From Chromatocurvus halotolerans (GTDB taxonomy: Bacteria; Pseudomonadota; Gammaproteobacteria; Pseudomonadales; Halieaceae), in contig NZ_SLWX01000009.1 of assembly GCF_004340525.1 (NCBI RefSeq), positions 84,621-148,620 of the forward strand: a DNA stretch of 64,000 nucleotides, in the 5' to 3' direction. This document shows positions 8,173-15,331 of this stretch, one piece after another. How positions within the stretch are numbered: the stretch's first letter is position 1; the number at the start of each line of letters is the position of its first letter. The notes beneath the pieces are model-generated. The model did no database searches. It was not told where the DNA came from and saw nothing but the letters and a program-made list of their open reading frames with translations. The position numbers and the translations under genes were made by a program.

Positions 8173-8424
8173 ATGAAACGTCTTTCCCCCGCCGATACGT
8201 CGCGCGTTATCGAAATGGCCTGGGAAGACCGGACGCCGTTTGAAGCCATCGAGGCCCTCTACGGGCTCAATGAGGCCGCTGTCATCCGACTGATGCGTCG
8301 CCAGCTCAAGCCCGGATCCTTTCGGCTGTGGCGCGCGCGGGTAAGTGGTCGCAAGACCAAGCACGGCGCCCTGCGCGATCCGGCGGTCAGTCGAGGCTAC
8401 TGCCCGACGCAGTACAAACGCTGA
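8173..8424 (+). CDS. DUF2805 / TIGR03643 small conserved protein
   Basis: An 83-residue basic protein of a conserved uncharacterised family: an N-terminal helix pair (DTSRVIEMAWEDRTPFEAI ... GLNEAAVIRLMRRQLKP), then RLWRARVSGRKTKH and the end PTQYKR. The first part looks like a helix-turn-helix and the basic end is compatible with nucleic-acid binding, but this is inference. It starts 9 bp after the hydroxyacid dehydrogenase stop codon, so it is probably in the same transcript. It is convergent with the histidine kinase gene. Confidence 0.8.
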   Translation: MKRLSPADTSRVIEMAWEDRTPFEAIEALYGLNEAAVIRLMRRQLKPGSFRLWRARVSGRKTKHGALRDPAVSRGYCPTQYKR

Positions 8425-8431
8425 CGCGTGC

Positions 8432-9988
8432 TTATGCCTGCTCTTCGAGTGCCTGCCGCACCATGCGCGCCAGCTCTGCGCGATGATAGGGTTTGCTCAG
8501 CAGGAGCACGCCCTCGTCCAGTCGGCCATGGTGTACGATGGCATTCTGCGTGTAGCCCGACGTGTAAAGAACTTTCAGGCCCGGGCGCCGCTCGCAGGCC
8601 TGGCGTGCCAGGGTCGGACCGTTGATGCCGCCAGGCATGACCACATCCGTGAACAGCAGGTCGATGTCATCGTGCTGGTTGACGATGTCCATGGCCTCCA
8701 GCCCATTGCTTGCGACCATGACGCGATAGCCCAGCATCGACAGCTGCGTGCTGGCGTACTGGCGCACCAGTTCGTCGTCCTCCACCAGCAGAATGGTTTC
8801 CGTGCCGGACTTCGGATTGGCCGGGGGTCGCCGGGTGGTCGGTGCGGCACTCTCCGGAGACGGCGGCAGGTACATGCGCACGGTTGTGCCCTCGCCCACT
8901 TCGGAATAGATTTTGATATGTCCGCGGGACTGCTTGACGAAACCGAACACCATGGACAGTCCCAGCCCGCTGCCCTTTCCCGGTCCCTTGGTCGAGAAAA
9001 ACGGCTCAAAGACTTTCTCGAGGCGGTCTGACGGGATGCCCTCGCCGGTATCCGAGATCGCCACAAGGACATAGTTGCCCGGGGTGACCTCTGTATGCAT
9101 GTCAGCATAATCCTGGTCGAGAAAGATGAAGCTGCTCTCGATCGTCAGGTGGCCACTCTCCGGCATGGCGTCGCGAGCGTTCAGGCAGAGATTAAGAATA
9201 GCGGACTCCAGCTGCCCGGTATCGACCAGCGCGGGCGGCAGATCCCTGCCGAGGTCGAGCGTCAGCTGTATGTGTTCGCCCAGCGTTCTGCCCAGCAGTT
9301 CGCGCGTGGTCTCGAGCAGCGTGTTGACGTCGATTGGCTGCGGCTGCAGGGGTTGCTGTCGCGCAAACGCCAGTAGCTGGTGAGTCAGGTCCGCACCTTT
9401 ACGCGCTGCGTTGGTCACCGTCTCTGCGAGCACAGCCAGATCCGGCTGGTCCCCCAGCATTTCTGTCAGCAGCTCGCCGTTGCCGAGAATGACAGTGAGC
9501 AGGTTGTTGAAGTCGTGCGCCACGCCGCCGGTGAGCTGCCCGATGGCCTCCATTTTCTGCAGCTGACGGAGCTGTTCCTCCATCGTCACCTTTTCCGTGA
9601 CATCCTGCACCAGGGACAGGACCGAGACGACCTCGCCCGACGCATCGGTCAGCACCGAGTTGTACCATTCGCAGTGCAGCACCTGACCGTCGCGGGTGTA
9701 GTTGCGGTTCTTGCTGATGTTTCTGGGGACCCCGCCGCCGACCAGGTTGCGCATGACCTCGGAGACGGAGGTTTCGTCGTCCTCGTGCATGAAACGCCAG
9801 TCGGTCGGGTGCTTGCCGAGAAGCTCCTCTTCCTGCCAGCCGAAGATCTGCTCCGCCTGACCAGACCAGAAGGTGACGCGGAAGTCGCGATCCCATTCAA
9901 CGACAGTCAGCGGCGAATTCTGCAGGTGCGCTGTCAGCGTTTCGAGGATGTGTTTTTTCTGGGCTTGGGGCATTTGTGCATCCACCAC
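8432..9988 (-). CDS. Cytosolic PAS hybrid histidine kinase with receiver domain
   Basis: A 518-residue sensor without membrane segments. Residues about 20-135 form a PAS domain followed by a short helix. Residues 145-210 form the phosphoacceptor domain with the phosphorylated His near 158 in GGVAHDFNNLL. The ATPase domain shows an N box (NLCLNARDAMP near 266), G1 (DTGEGIP near 313) and G2 (GKGSGLGLSM). A C-terminal receiver (about 397-518) has acidic EDD, Asp448 in LFTDVVMPGG, Thr476-Ser477 and Lys499. Blue-light or redox cofactors are not evident: the PAS lacks the NCRFLQ motif of LOV domains. The 5' end has a GTG at 9988 and an ATG at 9973, neither with a good ribosome site. No separate response regulator or output gene is adjacent. 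Confidence 0.9.
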   Translation of the reverse strand: MVDAQMPQAQKKHILETLTAHLQNSPLTVVEWDRDFRVTFWSGQAEQIFGWQEEELLGKHPTDWRFMHEDDETSVSEVMRNLVGGGVPRNISKNRNYTRDGQVLHCEWYNSVLTDASGEVVSVLSLVQDVTEKVTMEEQLRQLQKMEAIGQLTGGVAHDFNNLLTVILGNGELLTEMLGDQPDLAVLAETVTNAARKGADLTHQLLAFARQQPLQPQPIDVNTLLETTRELLGRTLGEHIQLTLDLGRDLPPALVDTGQLESAILNLCLNARDAMPESGHLTIESSFIFLDQDYADMHTEVTPGNYVLVAISDTGEGIPSDRLEKVFEPFFSTKGPGKGSGLGLSMVFGFVKQSRGHIKIYSEVGEGTTVRMYLPPSPESAAPTTRRPPANPKSGTETILLVEDDELVRQYASTQLSMLGYRVMVASNGLEAMDIVNQHDDIDLLFTDVVMPGGINGPTLARQACERRPGLKVLYTSGYTQNAIVHHGRLDEGVLLLSKPYHRAELARMVRQALEEQA

Positions 9989-10083
9989 GGCGCGTTTTTG
10001 CGCGAGTATAGGTGTTTTCGGCGCTGCCCGCAGTGACAGCGTTACAGGTTACACTGTGCGCGAATTTCCTGCGGGATTGCACC

Positions 10084-10551
10084 ATGCGACGGACTCTTTT
10101 CCCACTGGCCCTCGGGACGCTGCTGGCCCTGCTGACCGGCTGCGCCACGTCTCTGGTCAATTTTGATGCGCCCGAGATTGATCTCGTCGGACTGAAGCCC
10201 CTGACGTCCCGCGGCATGGAGGCCCGCTTCGCGGTGCAGCTGCGCGTTCTCAACCCGAATACGCTGCCGCTGAATGTCGATGGACTGCACTATCAGGTGT
10301 ACCTTCGCGACCAGCGAGTATTGTCCGGGGTCAGCGCCGAACCGGTGCGCATTCCCGGCTACGGGGAGGACGTGGTCGACCTGGAAGCCAGCGCCGGCGT
10401 GCTGGGCTCTCTGGCGCTGCTGCGCGATCTGATGAGCAACCCGCCGCAAAGCGGATTGCCCTACCGGCTGGAGGTGAAGCTGTCTGTTGACCGCTCGCCG
10501 CGTCCACTGCGGATTCAGCGGGAGGGAATGTTGCGCCTGTCAGGGGGCTGA
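10084..10551 (+). CDS. LEA-type (WHy-domain) lipoprotein
   Basis: A 155-residue secreted lipoprotein. The signal peptide ends in the lipobox LLTGC (Cys20). The rest matches the LEA14/WHy fold: repeated beta strands with the pattern LRVLNPNTLPLNVDGLHYQVYL typical of bacterial LEA type 2 proteins, which are linked to desiccation or stress tolerance. The ATG at 10084 is preferred over a start at 10012 because the signal peptide begins there and GGGA lies 7 nt upstream. It is divergent from the histidine kinase gene. Confidence 0.85.
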   Translation: MRRTLFPLALGTLLALLTGCATSLVNFDAPEIDLVGLKPLTSRGMEARFAVQLRVLNPNTLPLNVDGLHYQVYLRDQRVLSGVSAEPVRIPGYGEDVVDLEASAGVLGSLALLRDLMSNPPQSGLPYRLEVKLSVDRSPRPLRIQREGMLRLSGG

Positions 10552-10639
10552 TGGCGCGCATAAACCCCGTTGTCTTCAAAGCAACAACTGATGTGTTTTA
10601 CGACATGCTTAATGATCACAGTTTCGTAAGGAGGGCGGC

Positions 10640-10861
10640 ATGCCATCTGTCACCCTGTCCAGCAAGTTCCAGCTGTCTATCCCCAAGGCCATTCGCGAGG
10701 AGATGCAGCTTCACGCTGGCCAGAAGTTCGCGATCATTACCAAGGGCGACACTATCGTACTGGCACCCATTCGCCGTCTGGACGAGGTGCGGGGGCTGTT
10801 GAAGGGGGCCAATCCCGGTAAATATCGAGACCATGGCGAGCGCCTGGAGCGCTACAAATGA
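10640..10861 (+). CDS. AbrB/MazE-like antitoxin
   Basis: A 73-residue protein with an N-terminal SpoVT-AbrB swapped-hairpin DNA-binding domain (VTLSSKFQLSIPKAIREEM ... GQKFAII) and a charged C-terminal tail (ANPGKYRDHGERLERYK) of the kind that wraps a toxin. It has a very strong ribosome site (AAGGAGG, 5 nt before the ATG). Its stop codon overlaps the start of the PIN gene by 4 bp (ATGA), the usual arrangement of toxin-antitoxin operons. It would repress its own promoter and, if the toxin were intact, neutralise it. Confidence 0.88.
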   Translation: MPSVTLSSKFQLSIPKAIREEMQLHAGQKFAIITKGDTIVLAPIRRLDEVRGLLKGANPGKYRDHGERLERYK

Positions 10862-11091
10862 CCCTGGTGGATACCTGCGGCTGGATCGATTGGCTTACCG
10901 AGGGCATATTGGCAGAGAGTTTCACTCCGTACATGCATGACCCCGCAGATCTGTCGCTATCCCACAAGCTCGCTTTTGCCGATGCGGTCATCTACGCCAG
11001 TGCTCGCAAGTACGATGCAGAGCTGGTGACTTCTGATAATCATTTTGAAGGGTTGCCCGGCGTGAGCTACTTCCAGAAAAAGTCGTTGTAA
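10858..11091 (+). pseudogene. PIN-domain (VapC-like) toxin with internal in-frame deletion
   Basis: Only 77 residues, against about 130 in intact VapC proteins. The N-terminus VDTCGWIDWL with the first catalytic Asp (residue 5) is present. After FTPYM the sequence jumps directly to the C-terminal half, LSLSHKLAFADAVIYASA, with Asp42 and the late Asp60 in VTSDNHF. The missing block of about 50 residues normally holds the second conserved acidic residue and several helices of the fold. The frame is kept and the stop is natural, so this is a clean in-frame deletion. The protein is probably not a working ribonuclease. It may still be made, since the antitoxin coupling is intact. Confidence 0.75.
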
Positions 11092-11190
11092 ACGCCCCTG
11101 CGTCTGTCCATGGCTCGCCCCAGACATCCGGCCGGTTGAGGACGGTGTCTGGTTGATCCCGGAAGGCTTGATCAGCTGCCGAAAAACCGT

Positions 11191-11823
11191 ATGCTCCAGC
11201 GCATGCCCGATGATTATGACAGTCACGCAGCGGAACGCGCTGCGCGCTACAACGCAATGAATCCGGAAGTCGTTCACGCGCCCTGGCTCTCGTTGCTGCA
11301 GGAGCGAACCACAGGGTTTGCCTGTGACATCGGCGCCGGGTCCGGCCGCGACGCCAACTGGCTGGCGGGAAAGGGCTGGGATGTTATCGCCGTGGAACCC
11401 AGTGCCGGCATGCGCGAGCAGGCCATGAGTCAATCCCATCCTAACGTCAACTGGCTGGACGACAGCTTGCCGGACCTGAAGACACTTAGAGCGATGGGAC
11501 ACCGTTTCGACCTGGTGCTGCTGAGTGCCGTGTGGATGCATGTGGCGCCGGGTTCCCGGGAGCGTGCCTTTCGCATCCTCACCGAACTGCTGAAGCCCGG
11601 TGGGCATTTGATCATTACCCTGCGTCACGGCTCCGACGAGGAAGAAAATCACCGGCGCGGTTTCCATCCGGTGCATGCCGGGGAAATCGAAAACTTCGCG
11701 CGATCCCGCGCCGTGGTCGTAACGCTGCGCGAGCGACGTCCGGACACGAACGGACGTGAACATCTCGAGTGGGAGACGGTGGTGGTGTTGGTGGGGATCG
11801 CCTGCCCTCCGCTGAGACACTGA
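11191..11823 (+). CDS. Class I SAM-dependent methyltransferase, shortened
   Basis: A 210-residue methyltransferase. Motif I is DIGAGSGRDANWLA near residue 46, the acidic end of beta-2 is AVEPSAGMREQA, and the post-I/IV region is FDLVLLSAVWMHV followed by LKPGGHLIITLR. Close relatives that I recall carry a further domain of about 200 residues after the VVVLV strand; here the protein stops at GIACPPLRH instead, so the C-terminal domain appears to be lost. Start choice is open: ATG at 11191 or at 11203. The neighbouring PIN gene and the fragment that follows also look damaged, which supports a deletion history for this patch. Confidence 0.75.
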   Translation: MLQRMPDDYDSHAAERAARYNAMNPEVVHAPWLSLLQERTTGFACDIGAGSGRDANWLAGKGWDVIAVEPSAGMREQAMSQSHPNVNWLDDSLPDLKTLRAMGHRFDLVLLSAVWMHVAPGSRERAFRILTELLKPGGHLIITLRHGSDEEENHRRGFHPVHAGEIENFARSRAVVVTLRERRPDTNGREHLEWETVVVLVGIACPPLRH

Positions 11824-12029
11824 GCGACGCCCGCGGGCGGATCGTGGACTGGTGGGAAGTGGCTTATGCGACGACAGAATGGCAGGAGCGCTTCCGGCTT
11901 GAGGCGGTGGCCGCATTGCCCGGCCTGTCGGATTCACCCACGCTGGACGATATCTACCAAGCGATGCGTCACCAGCGTGCGCGGCTGAAGTCGGATCAGC
12001 AGCTGGCGGAGTGGTCGCTGGGCGAGTAA
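11769..12029 (+). pseudogene. Orphan C-terminal fragment of an unrecognised gene
   Basis: The frame from about 11790 to the stop at 12029 reads as protein-like sequence (SDARGRIVDWWEVAYATTEW, then EAVAALPGLSDSPTLDD, ending QQLAEWSLGE), rich in aromatic and acidic residues with normal local codon use. It has no convincing start: the only upstream in-frame GTG (11769) lies inside the methyltransferase gene and would add a low-complexity glycine stretch. I read it as the 3' remnant of a larger gene whose front was deleted. It gives a weak impression of the tail of HNH-type nuclease proteins, but I would not name it. Confidence 0.4.
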
Positions 12030-12396
12030 CCAGGCGGGCAGCTCGACATCCGCCAAAGATCTGGGACCAGCAATCTCCGCGGAGATCTGTATCCGCCACA
12101 GATCCCGGACCAAAAATCTCCGCGGAGATTTTCATGCGCCGTTTCCCGAGCATCCCCTGTCTACAGGGTCAGGGAAGGTCCGGGCGGAACACACGTTCAC
12201 TCTTTCGCACCTCAACCCCTGCAAACTGTCTGAAGCCCCTAATGCGCTGCCACTGTCGGGCTCGACGGCCAGCCACCGCATCTCACCTACCCACGGCATC
12301 CAGGCGCTCAGTGCAGAATTCAGCACGCGATCATCGTTGGACGCCTGCAGCAGGCTGGGTTTGACGCCGTCGTCATACCAGGTTTCAAGCCGCGCC
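12030..12396. other. Gene-free interval of 367 bp with tandem palindromes at its left end
   Basis: The left third holds the 43-bp tandem repeat described separately. From 12134 to the arsC-like stop at 12397 I see no credible gene. One minus-strand frame reads fairly protein-like (for example around 12290-12400) but has no start of its own and begins inside the arsC-like gene. No T-tract terminator is evident. Confidence 0.5.
12048..12133 (+). repeat. Two tandem 43-bp repeats, each with a perfect palindrome
   Basis: Copies at 12048-12090 and 12091-12133 agree at 35 of 43 positions. Each ends in a palindrome around CCGCGG: 14 bp in copy 1 (12073-12086) and 20 bp in copy 2 (12113-12132, AAAATCTCCGCGGAGATTTT). 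A further inverted pair, GATCTGT (12084-12090) and ACAGATC (12098-12104), joins the copies. Copy 2 has diverged towards a longer palindrome. The element could be a protein-binding array or a degenerate mobile repeat. It is not a typical terminator, since copy 2 has only four T residues. Confidence 0.8.
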
Positions 12397-12744
12397 TCAG
12401 CGAATCTCCAGCAGGCGCTCGTTAGGTCGGCCAAGTACGGCCTTTTTGCCGTTGATACCGATAGGGCGCTGAATGAGCCTGGGGTTGGCGGCCATGGCAG
12501 CAAAGACCGCATCATCGTCAGCATCGGTGGCCAGCCCTGCAGCTGCGGCATCCTTGTCACGCAGAAACGCCCGGGGGCTCACCTTGCCCATCTTGACAGC
12601 AATATCCCGCAGTTCTGCTTCACTCAATTGCTCTGTCTTGTTCATGTATTTGCGGATCGTGGGCGCAATACCCTCCGACTCAAGCAGGGCCAGACCCTTC
12701 TTGGAGGATCCACAGCCGGGGTTGTGTATCAAAGTGTAAGTCAT
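12397..12744 (-). CDS. arsC: ArsC-family (glutaredoxin-type) reductase
   Basis: A 115-residue thioredoxin-fold protein of the ArsC/Spx/YffB family. The catalytic cysteine is in HNPGCGSSKKG near residue 10, the conserved region ISPRAFLRDKD-like block is present, and RPIGINGKKAVLGRPNERLLEI closely matches the ArsC end with its arsenate-binding arginine. It would reduce arsenate to arsenite using glutathione and glutaredoxin. The GSSKKG after the cysteine differs from the more common SKSR/TSRN forms, so a different substrate is possible. The ATG at 12744 is chosen over 12759 because GAGAG lies in front of it and the first strand begins there. No arsR or arsB is nearby. Confidence 0.75.
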   Translation of the reverse strand: MTYTLIHNPGCGSSKKGLALLESEGIAPTIRKYMNKTEQLSEAELRDIAVKMGKVSPRAFLRDKDAAAAGLATDADDDAVFAAMAANPRLIQRPIGINGKKAVLGRPNERLLEIR

Positions 12745-12880
12745 GCCGAGCTCTCTCATGTGCTATAGGTGATGGGATTACGCATGGCCGGCCGCTTCCG
12801 GCACGCGGTGGAACGTATCTGGCGCAACTGGCTTGCTCGGCGCAGTGGTCGAGCGAAGCTGTTCTGTCGACCCTTCATTT

Positions 12881-12936
12881 TACTCGCTACTCGCTACTCG
12901 CTACTCGCTACTCGCTACTCGCTACTCGCTACTCGC
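12881..12936 (+). repeat. Eight-copy heptamer microsatellite TACTCGC
   Basis: Eight perfect head-to-tail copies of TACTCGC (12881-12936) with no mismatches. On the minus strand the repeat reads GCGAGTA and includes the stop codon of the M20 hydrolase gene (12929-12931). Gain or loss of units would therefore leave the protein end unchanged: the first unit always supplies GAGTAG. Perfect heptamers like this arise by slipped-strand replication and are a variable locus. Confidence 0.95.
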
Positions 12937-14224
12937 TCAGCGCCAGTACTGCCCGATAGAGCACCTCCGCCCCCTTCGCCAGCGCCTCCTTGCTTGTGTA
13001 TTCCCGCGGTGAGTGGCTCACGCCATCCCGGCTGGGCACAAAAATCATCCCCGTCGCCCAACGCGCGGCCATGTTCTGCGCATCGTGGCCCGCACCGCTT
13101 GGCATCGCCATGCTGCTGTAGCCTAGCTCGTCCGCCGCGGCCCGGATTGCCGCCTGAATCTGTGGGTCTGTCGGCGCCGCAGTATGGGAGAGAGCGTGCT
13201 CAATGGTGATCTCCACGTCGCCGGCCTCTGCAATGGCATCGGCGCGTTCGCGGATACGTGAAAAGGCGTCGGCAATCTGCGTGCTGTCCAGATCGCGCAT
13301 CTCCAGCACCAGTTCCACGCGGCCGGGCACGATATTGGATACGTTCGGTTGCACTGCAAGCTCACCCACCGTGCCTACCAGCCGCCCGCCCACGGCGTTC
13401 ACGGAGTCGTTCACCGCAACCACCAGCTTCGAGGCGGCGAGAAGGGCGTCCTGCCGCGCGTTCATCGGCGTGGTGCCGGCGTGGTTGGCGCTGCCCTCTA
13501 CGGTGATGGACCACTGCTCGATACCCACGATGCCCTCGACGACGCCGATATCGATGCCGGCATCGTCGAGGTAGGGACCCTGCTCGATGTGCAGTTCGAT
13601 AAAGGCAGCGAGCTCATCCGCCGAGCGCTCGGCCATGGACACCTTCCCGCTCATGCCGCCCACAAAGTCCATGCCCTTGGCGACGCTGCGGCCGCTGTTG
13701 GTGACAAAGTCCAGCTCGTCCGCGGTGAGCTTGCCGATCATCGCGGCGCTGCCGAAGAGCCCATCCTCCTCGGCCACGAAAACGATCAGCTCCAGGGGAT
13801 GGCGGGTGGCGATGTCTGCCTCCTTGAGCATGGACATGACCTCCATGGCAGCGACGGTACCGGCCTGCCCGTCGTAACTGCCCCCGTTGGGCACGGAGTC
13901 GATATGCGAGCCGAAAGCGACCGCGGGCAGCTGGGGGTCGGTGCCGGGCCGCGTGGCGATGATATTGCCGGCCGCATCCACGCGAATCCTCAGGCCCAGG
14001 TTTGCAAGCTCTGGCAGCAGCCATTCCCGCGCCCTTCTGTCCGCTTCGCCAAAGCCCGGCCGGGAGGTGCCACCGTCCGGCGTGCCGCCGAAGGTTGCGA
14101 GCCTGTCGATGCGCGCCTGGATGCGTTCGGGGTCAGCCGCGACCTGAGCGAGGGCAGGGAAGGTGAGCAATGTTGCGAGCAGAGTCGCGACCGGTGCAAC
14201 GGTTTTCAGCAGGCAGTCTGGCAT
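12929..14224 (-). CDS. Exported M20-family amidohydrolase (N-carbamoyl-amino-acid hydrolase / allantoate amidohydrolase type)
   Basis: A 431-residue zinc hydrolase. A signal peptide (hydrophobic stretch to about residue 27, ending PALAQ) predicts export, which is unusual because most relatives are cytoplasmic. Metal-site motifs are present: GSHIDSVPNGG (His107), the Asp118 region YDGQAG, EEDG (Glu152/153), HIEQGPYL, and GHDAQNMA with the final VPSRDGVSHSP. The dimerisation lid (SANHAGTTPM, residues about 240-350) is complete. It would cleave N-carbamoyl amino acids or a related ureide in the periplasm. GAGGA precedes the ATG. Its stop codon lies in the heptamer repeat. Confidence 0.88.
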   Translation of the reverse strand: MPDCLLKTVAPVATLLATLLTFPALAQVAADPERIQARIDRLATFGGTPDGGTSRPGFGEADRRAREWLLPELANLGLRIRVDAAGNIIATRPGTDPQLPAVAFGSHIDSVPNGGSYDGQAGTVAAMEVMSMLKEADIATRHPLELIVFVAEEDGLFGSAAMIGKLTADELDFVTNSGRSVAKGMDFVGGMSGKVSMAERSADELAAFIELHIEQGPYLDDAGIDIGVVEGIVGIEQWSITVEGSANHAGTTPMNARQDALLAASKLVVAVNDSVNAVGGRLVGTVGELAVQPNVSNIVPGRVELVLEMRDLDSTQIADAFSRIRERADAIAEAGDVEITIEHALSHTAAPTDPQIQAAIRAAADELGYSSMAMPSGAGHDAQNMAARWATGMIFVPSRDGVSHSPREYTSKEALAKGAEVLYRAVLALSE

Positions 14225-14319
14225 GGCGTTTTTTCCTCGGTGGCTACGGCCAACCAGGGAAACCTTACACCGGATCAGATCTGATGTTCACGGAAATTGT
14301 GGCCCTGGTGATACTCACG

Positions 14320-15201
14320 TCACCGTCTTACCGACTCCCGATAACCCTTCGGCGACACACCCACCACCCCCTTGAATGCCCGCGAGAAATACAGCGCATC
14401 CGTATAGCCCAGCTCTTGGGCAATACTGCCGATGCTGCGCCGCGAGGTATCCAGCATGCGGCATGCCGCCTCCATTTTCAGGTGCAGGAAGTGCTTGATC
14501 GGCGAGTAGCCGGTCAGTGCCTTGTAGCGGTTGGCAAAATGAAAGCGCGACAGGTTGGCGAGCCGGGCCAGGTCGTCCAGTGACAGGGGTTTGTCGATGT
14601 TCGCGCGCATGTAGTCCTGCAGGCGCGTGAGGTCCAGTTCGCCGGGCTGCGCGGCGCGACGCTGGCTGGCGGCCAGCGCAAACTGGGTGAACAGGTGGCG
14701 CAGGTGATTGGCAGCGTTGACAAAGGCGGCCAGGCTGTAGCCGGTGCTGCGTACTGCCAGCAGGCTGTCGAAGCTGGCGATCAGCGCGGGGTGCACGTCC
14801 ACCTCGACTACCGGTTTCCCCGGACGATAGCCCAGGTAATCCATGAAGGCGCCGGCATTGTCGCCGCGGCAGTGCACCCAGTACAGGTGCCAGGGGTCCC
14901 GGCTGCTGGCGCGGTACTCGTGGGCAAGCCCCTGGGGCAGCAGCATCAGGCTGCCGGGACCGGCGGCATGGGTTGAGCCGCCAGCCTGCAGGACACCGTG
15001 ACCGGCCGTGCAGTAGATCACGAGGTTGTCGTCGTGGCGCTCCCGGCGCATGCGGTGGCCGTGTGCATGCGGATAGAATCCCATGGCGGTAGGGAAGCAA
15101 TCCTGGGTCAGGGGGTTGCGCTGCAGGGCCGCCAGGATAAACCCGGGCGAGACGAAGCGTATGCCATTGTGTGGCAGCGGCCACTCGGATGGTGCACTCA
15201 T
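14320..15201 (-). CDS. mmsR: AraC-family regulator, MmsR-like
   Basis: A 293-residue regulator with an N-terminal cupin-type sensing domain (PHAHGHRMRRERHDDNLVIY ... GPGSLMLLPQG) and a C-terminal double helix-turn-helix (LARLANLSRFHFANRYKALTG and IAQELGYTDALYFSRAFKG) typical of AraC proteins. It is transcribed divergently from mmsA, as MmsR is in Pseudomonas, where it activates the mmsAB operon in response to valine or 3-hydroxyisobutyrate. The ATG at 15201 is preferred: GGGAGAGAA lies upstream, and the longer frame to 15285 reaches into the mmsA promoter region. The inducer is inferred from context only. Confidence 0.85.
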   Translation of the reverse strand: MSAPSEWPLPHNGIRFVSPGFILAALQRNPLTQDCFPTAMGFYPHAHGHRMRRERHDDNLVIYCTAGHGVLQAGGSTHAAGPGSLMLLPQGLAHEYRASSRDPWHLYWVHCRGDNAGAFMDYLGYRPGKPVVEVDVHPALIASFDSLLAVRSTGYSLAAFVNAANHLRHLFTQFALAASQRRAAQPGELDLTRLQDYMRANIDKPLSLDDLARLANLSRFHFANRYKALTGYSPIKHFLHLKMEAACRMLDTSRRSIGSIAQELGYTDALYFSRAFKGVVGVSPKGYRESVRR

Positions 15202-15301
15202 CGTGGGTTCTCTCCCGCTGGCGTGGGCGTCAGCAAGATAGTCCATGTATCCCGCAATTTCGTCAATGGCAGGGGGTCGATGCAACTGCTAGAGTTGGGT
15301 G

Positions 15302-15315
15302 ATTATCACGATAAT
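15302..15315 (+). promoter_or_regulatory. Small inverted repeat in the regulator-mmsA intergenic region
   Basis: ATTATC and GATAAT are separated by two bases, 16 bp before the mmsA start codon. It lies in the 130-bp divergent control region, where the AraC-type regulator is expected to act. It is short and could be chance in an AT-richer stretch. AraC proteins more often bind direct repeats, so another regulator or a promoter element is possible. Confidence 0.3.
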
Positions 15316-15331
15316 GTCACAGAGGTGTTGC

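Noticed and set aside
12113..12132. Intrinsic terminator for the upstream fragment
   Set aside because: The palindrome has no separate loop and only four T residues follow; the same element is duplicated, which suits a binding site or repeat better.
10957..12153. Long minus-strand open frame across the PIN and methyltransferase genes
   Set aside because: Shadow of coding DNA; it crosses two oppositely oriented genes with clear motifs and has no domain of its own.
12132..12560. Minus-strand open frame with protein-like stretch (about 12290-12400)
   Set aside because: It starts inside the arsC-like gene in another frame, has no ribosome site or start of its own after that gene ends, and shows no recognisable domain.
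12881..12936. Possible CRISPR array or transposon end
   Set aside because: It is a perfect 7-bp microsatellite without spacers or inverted ends.
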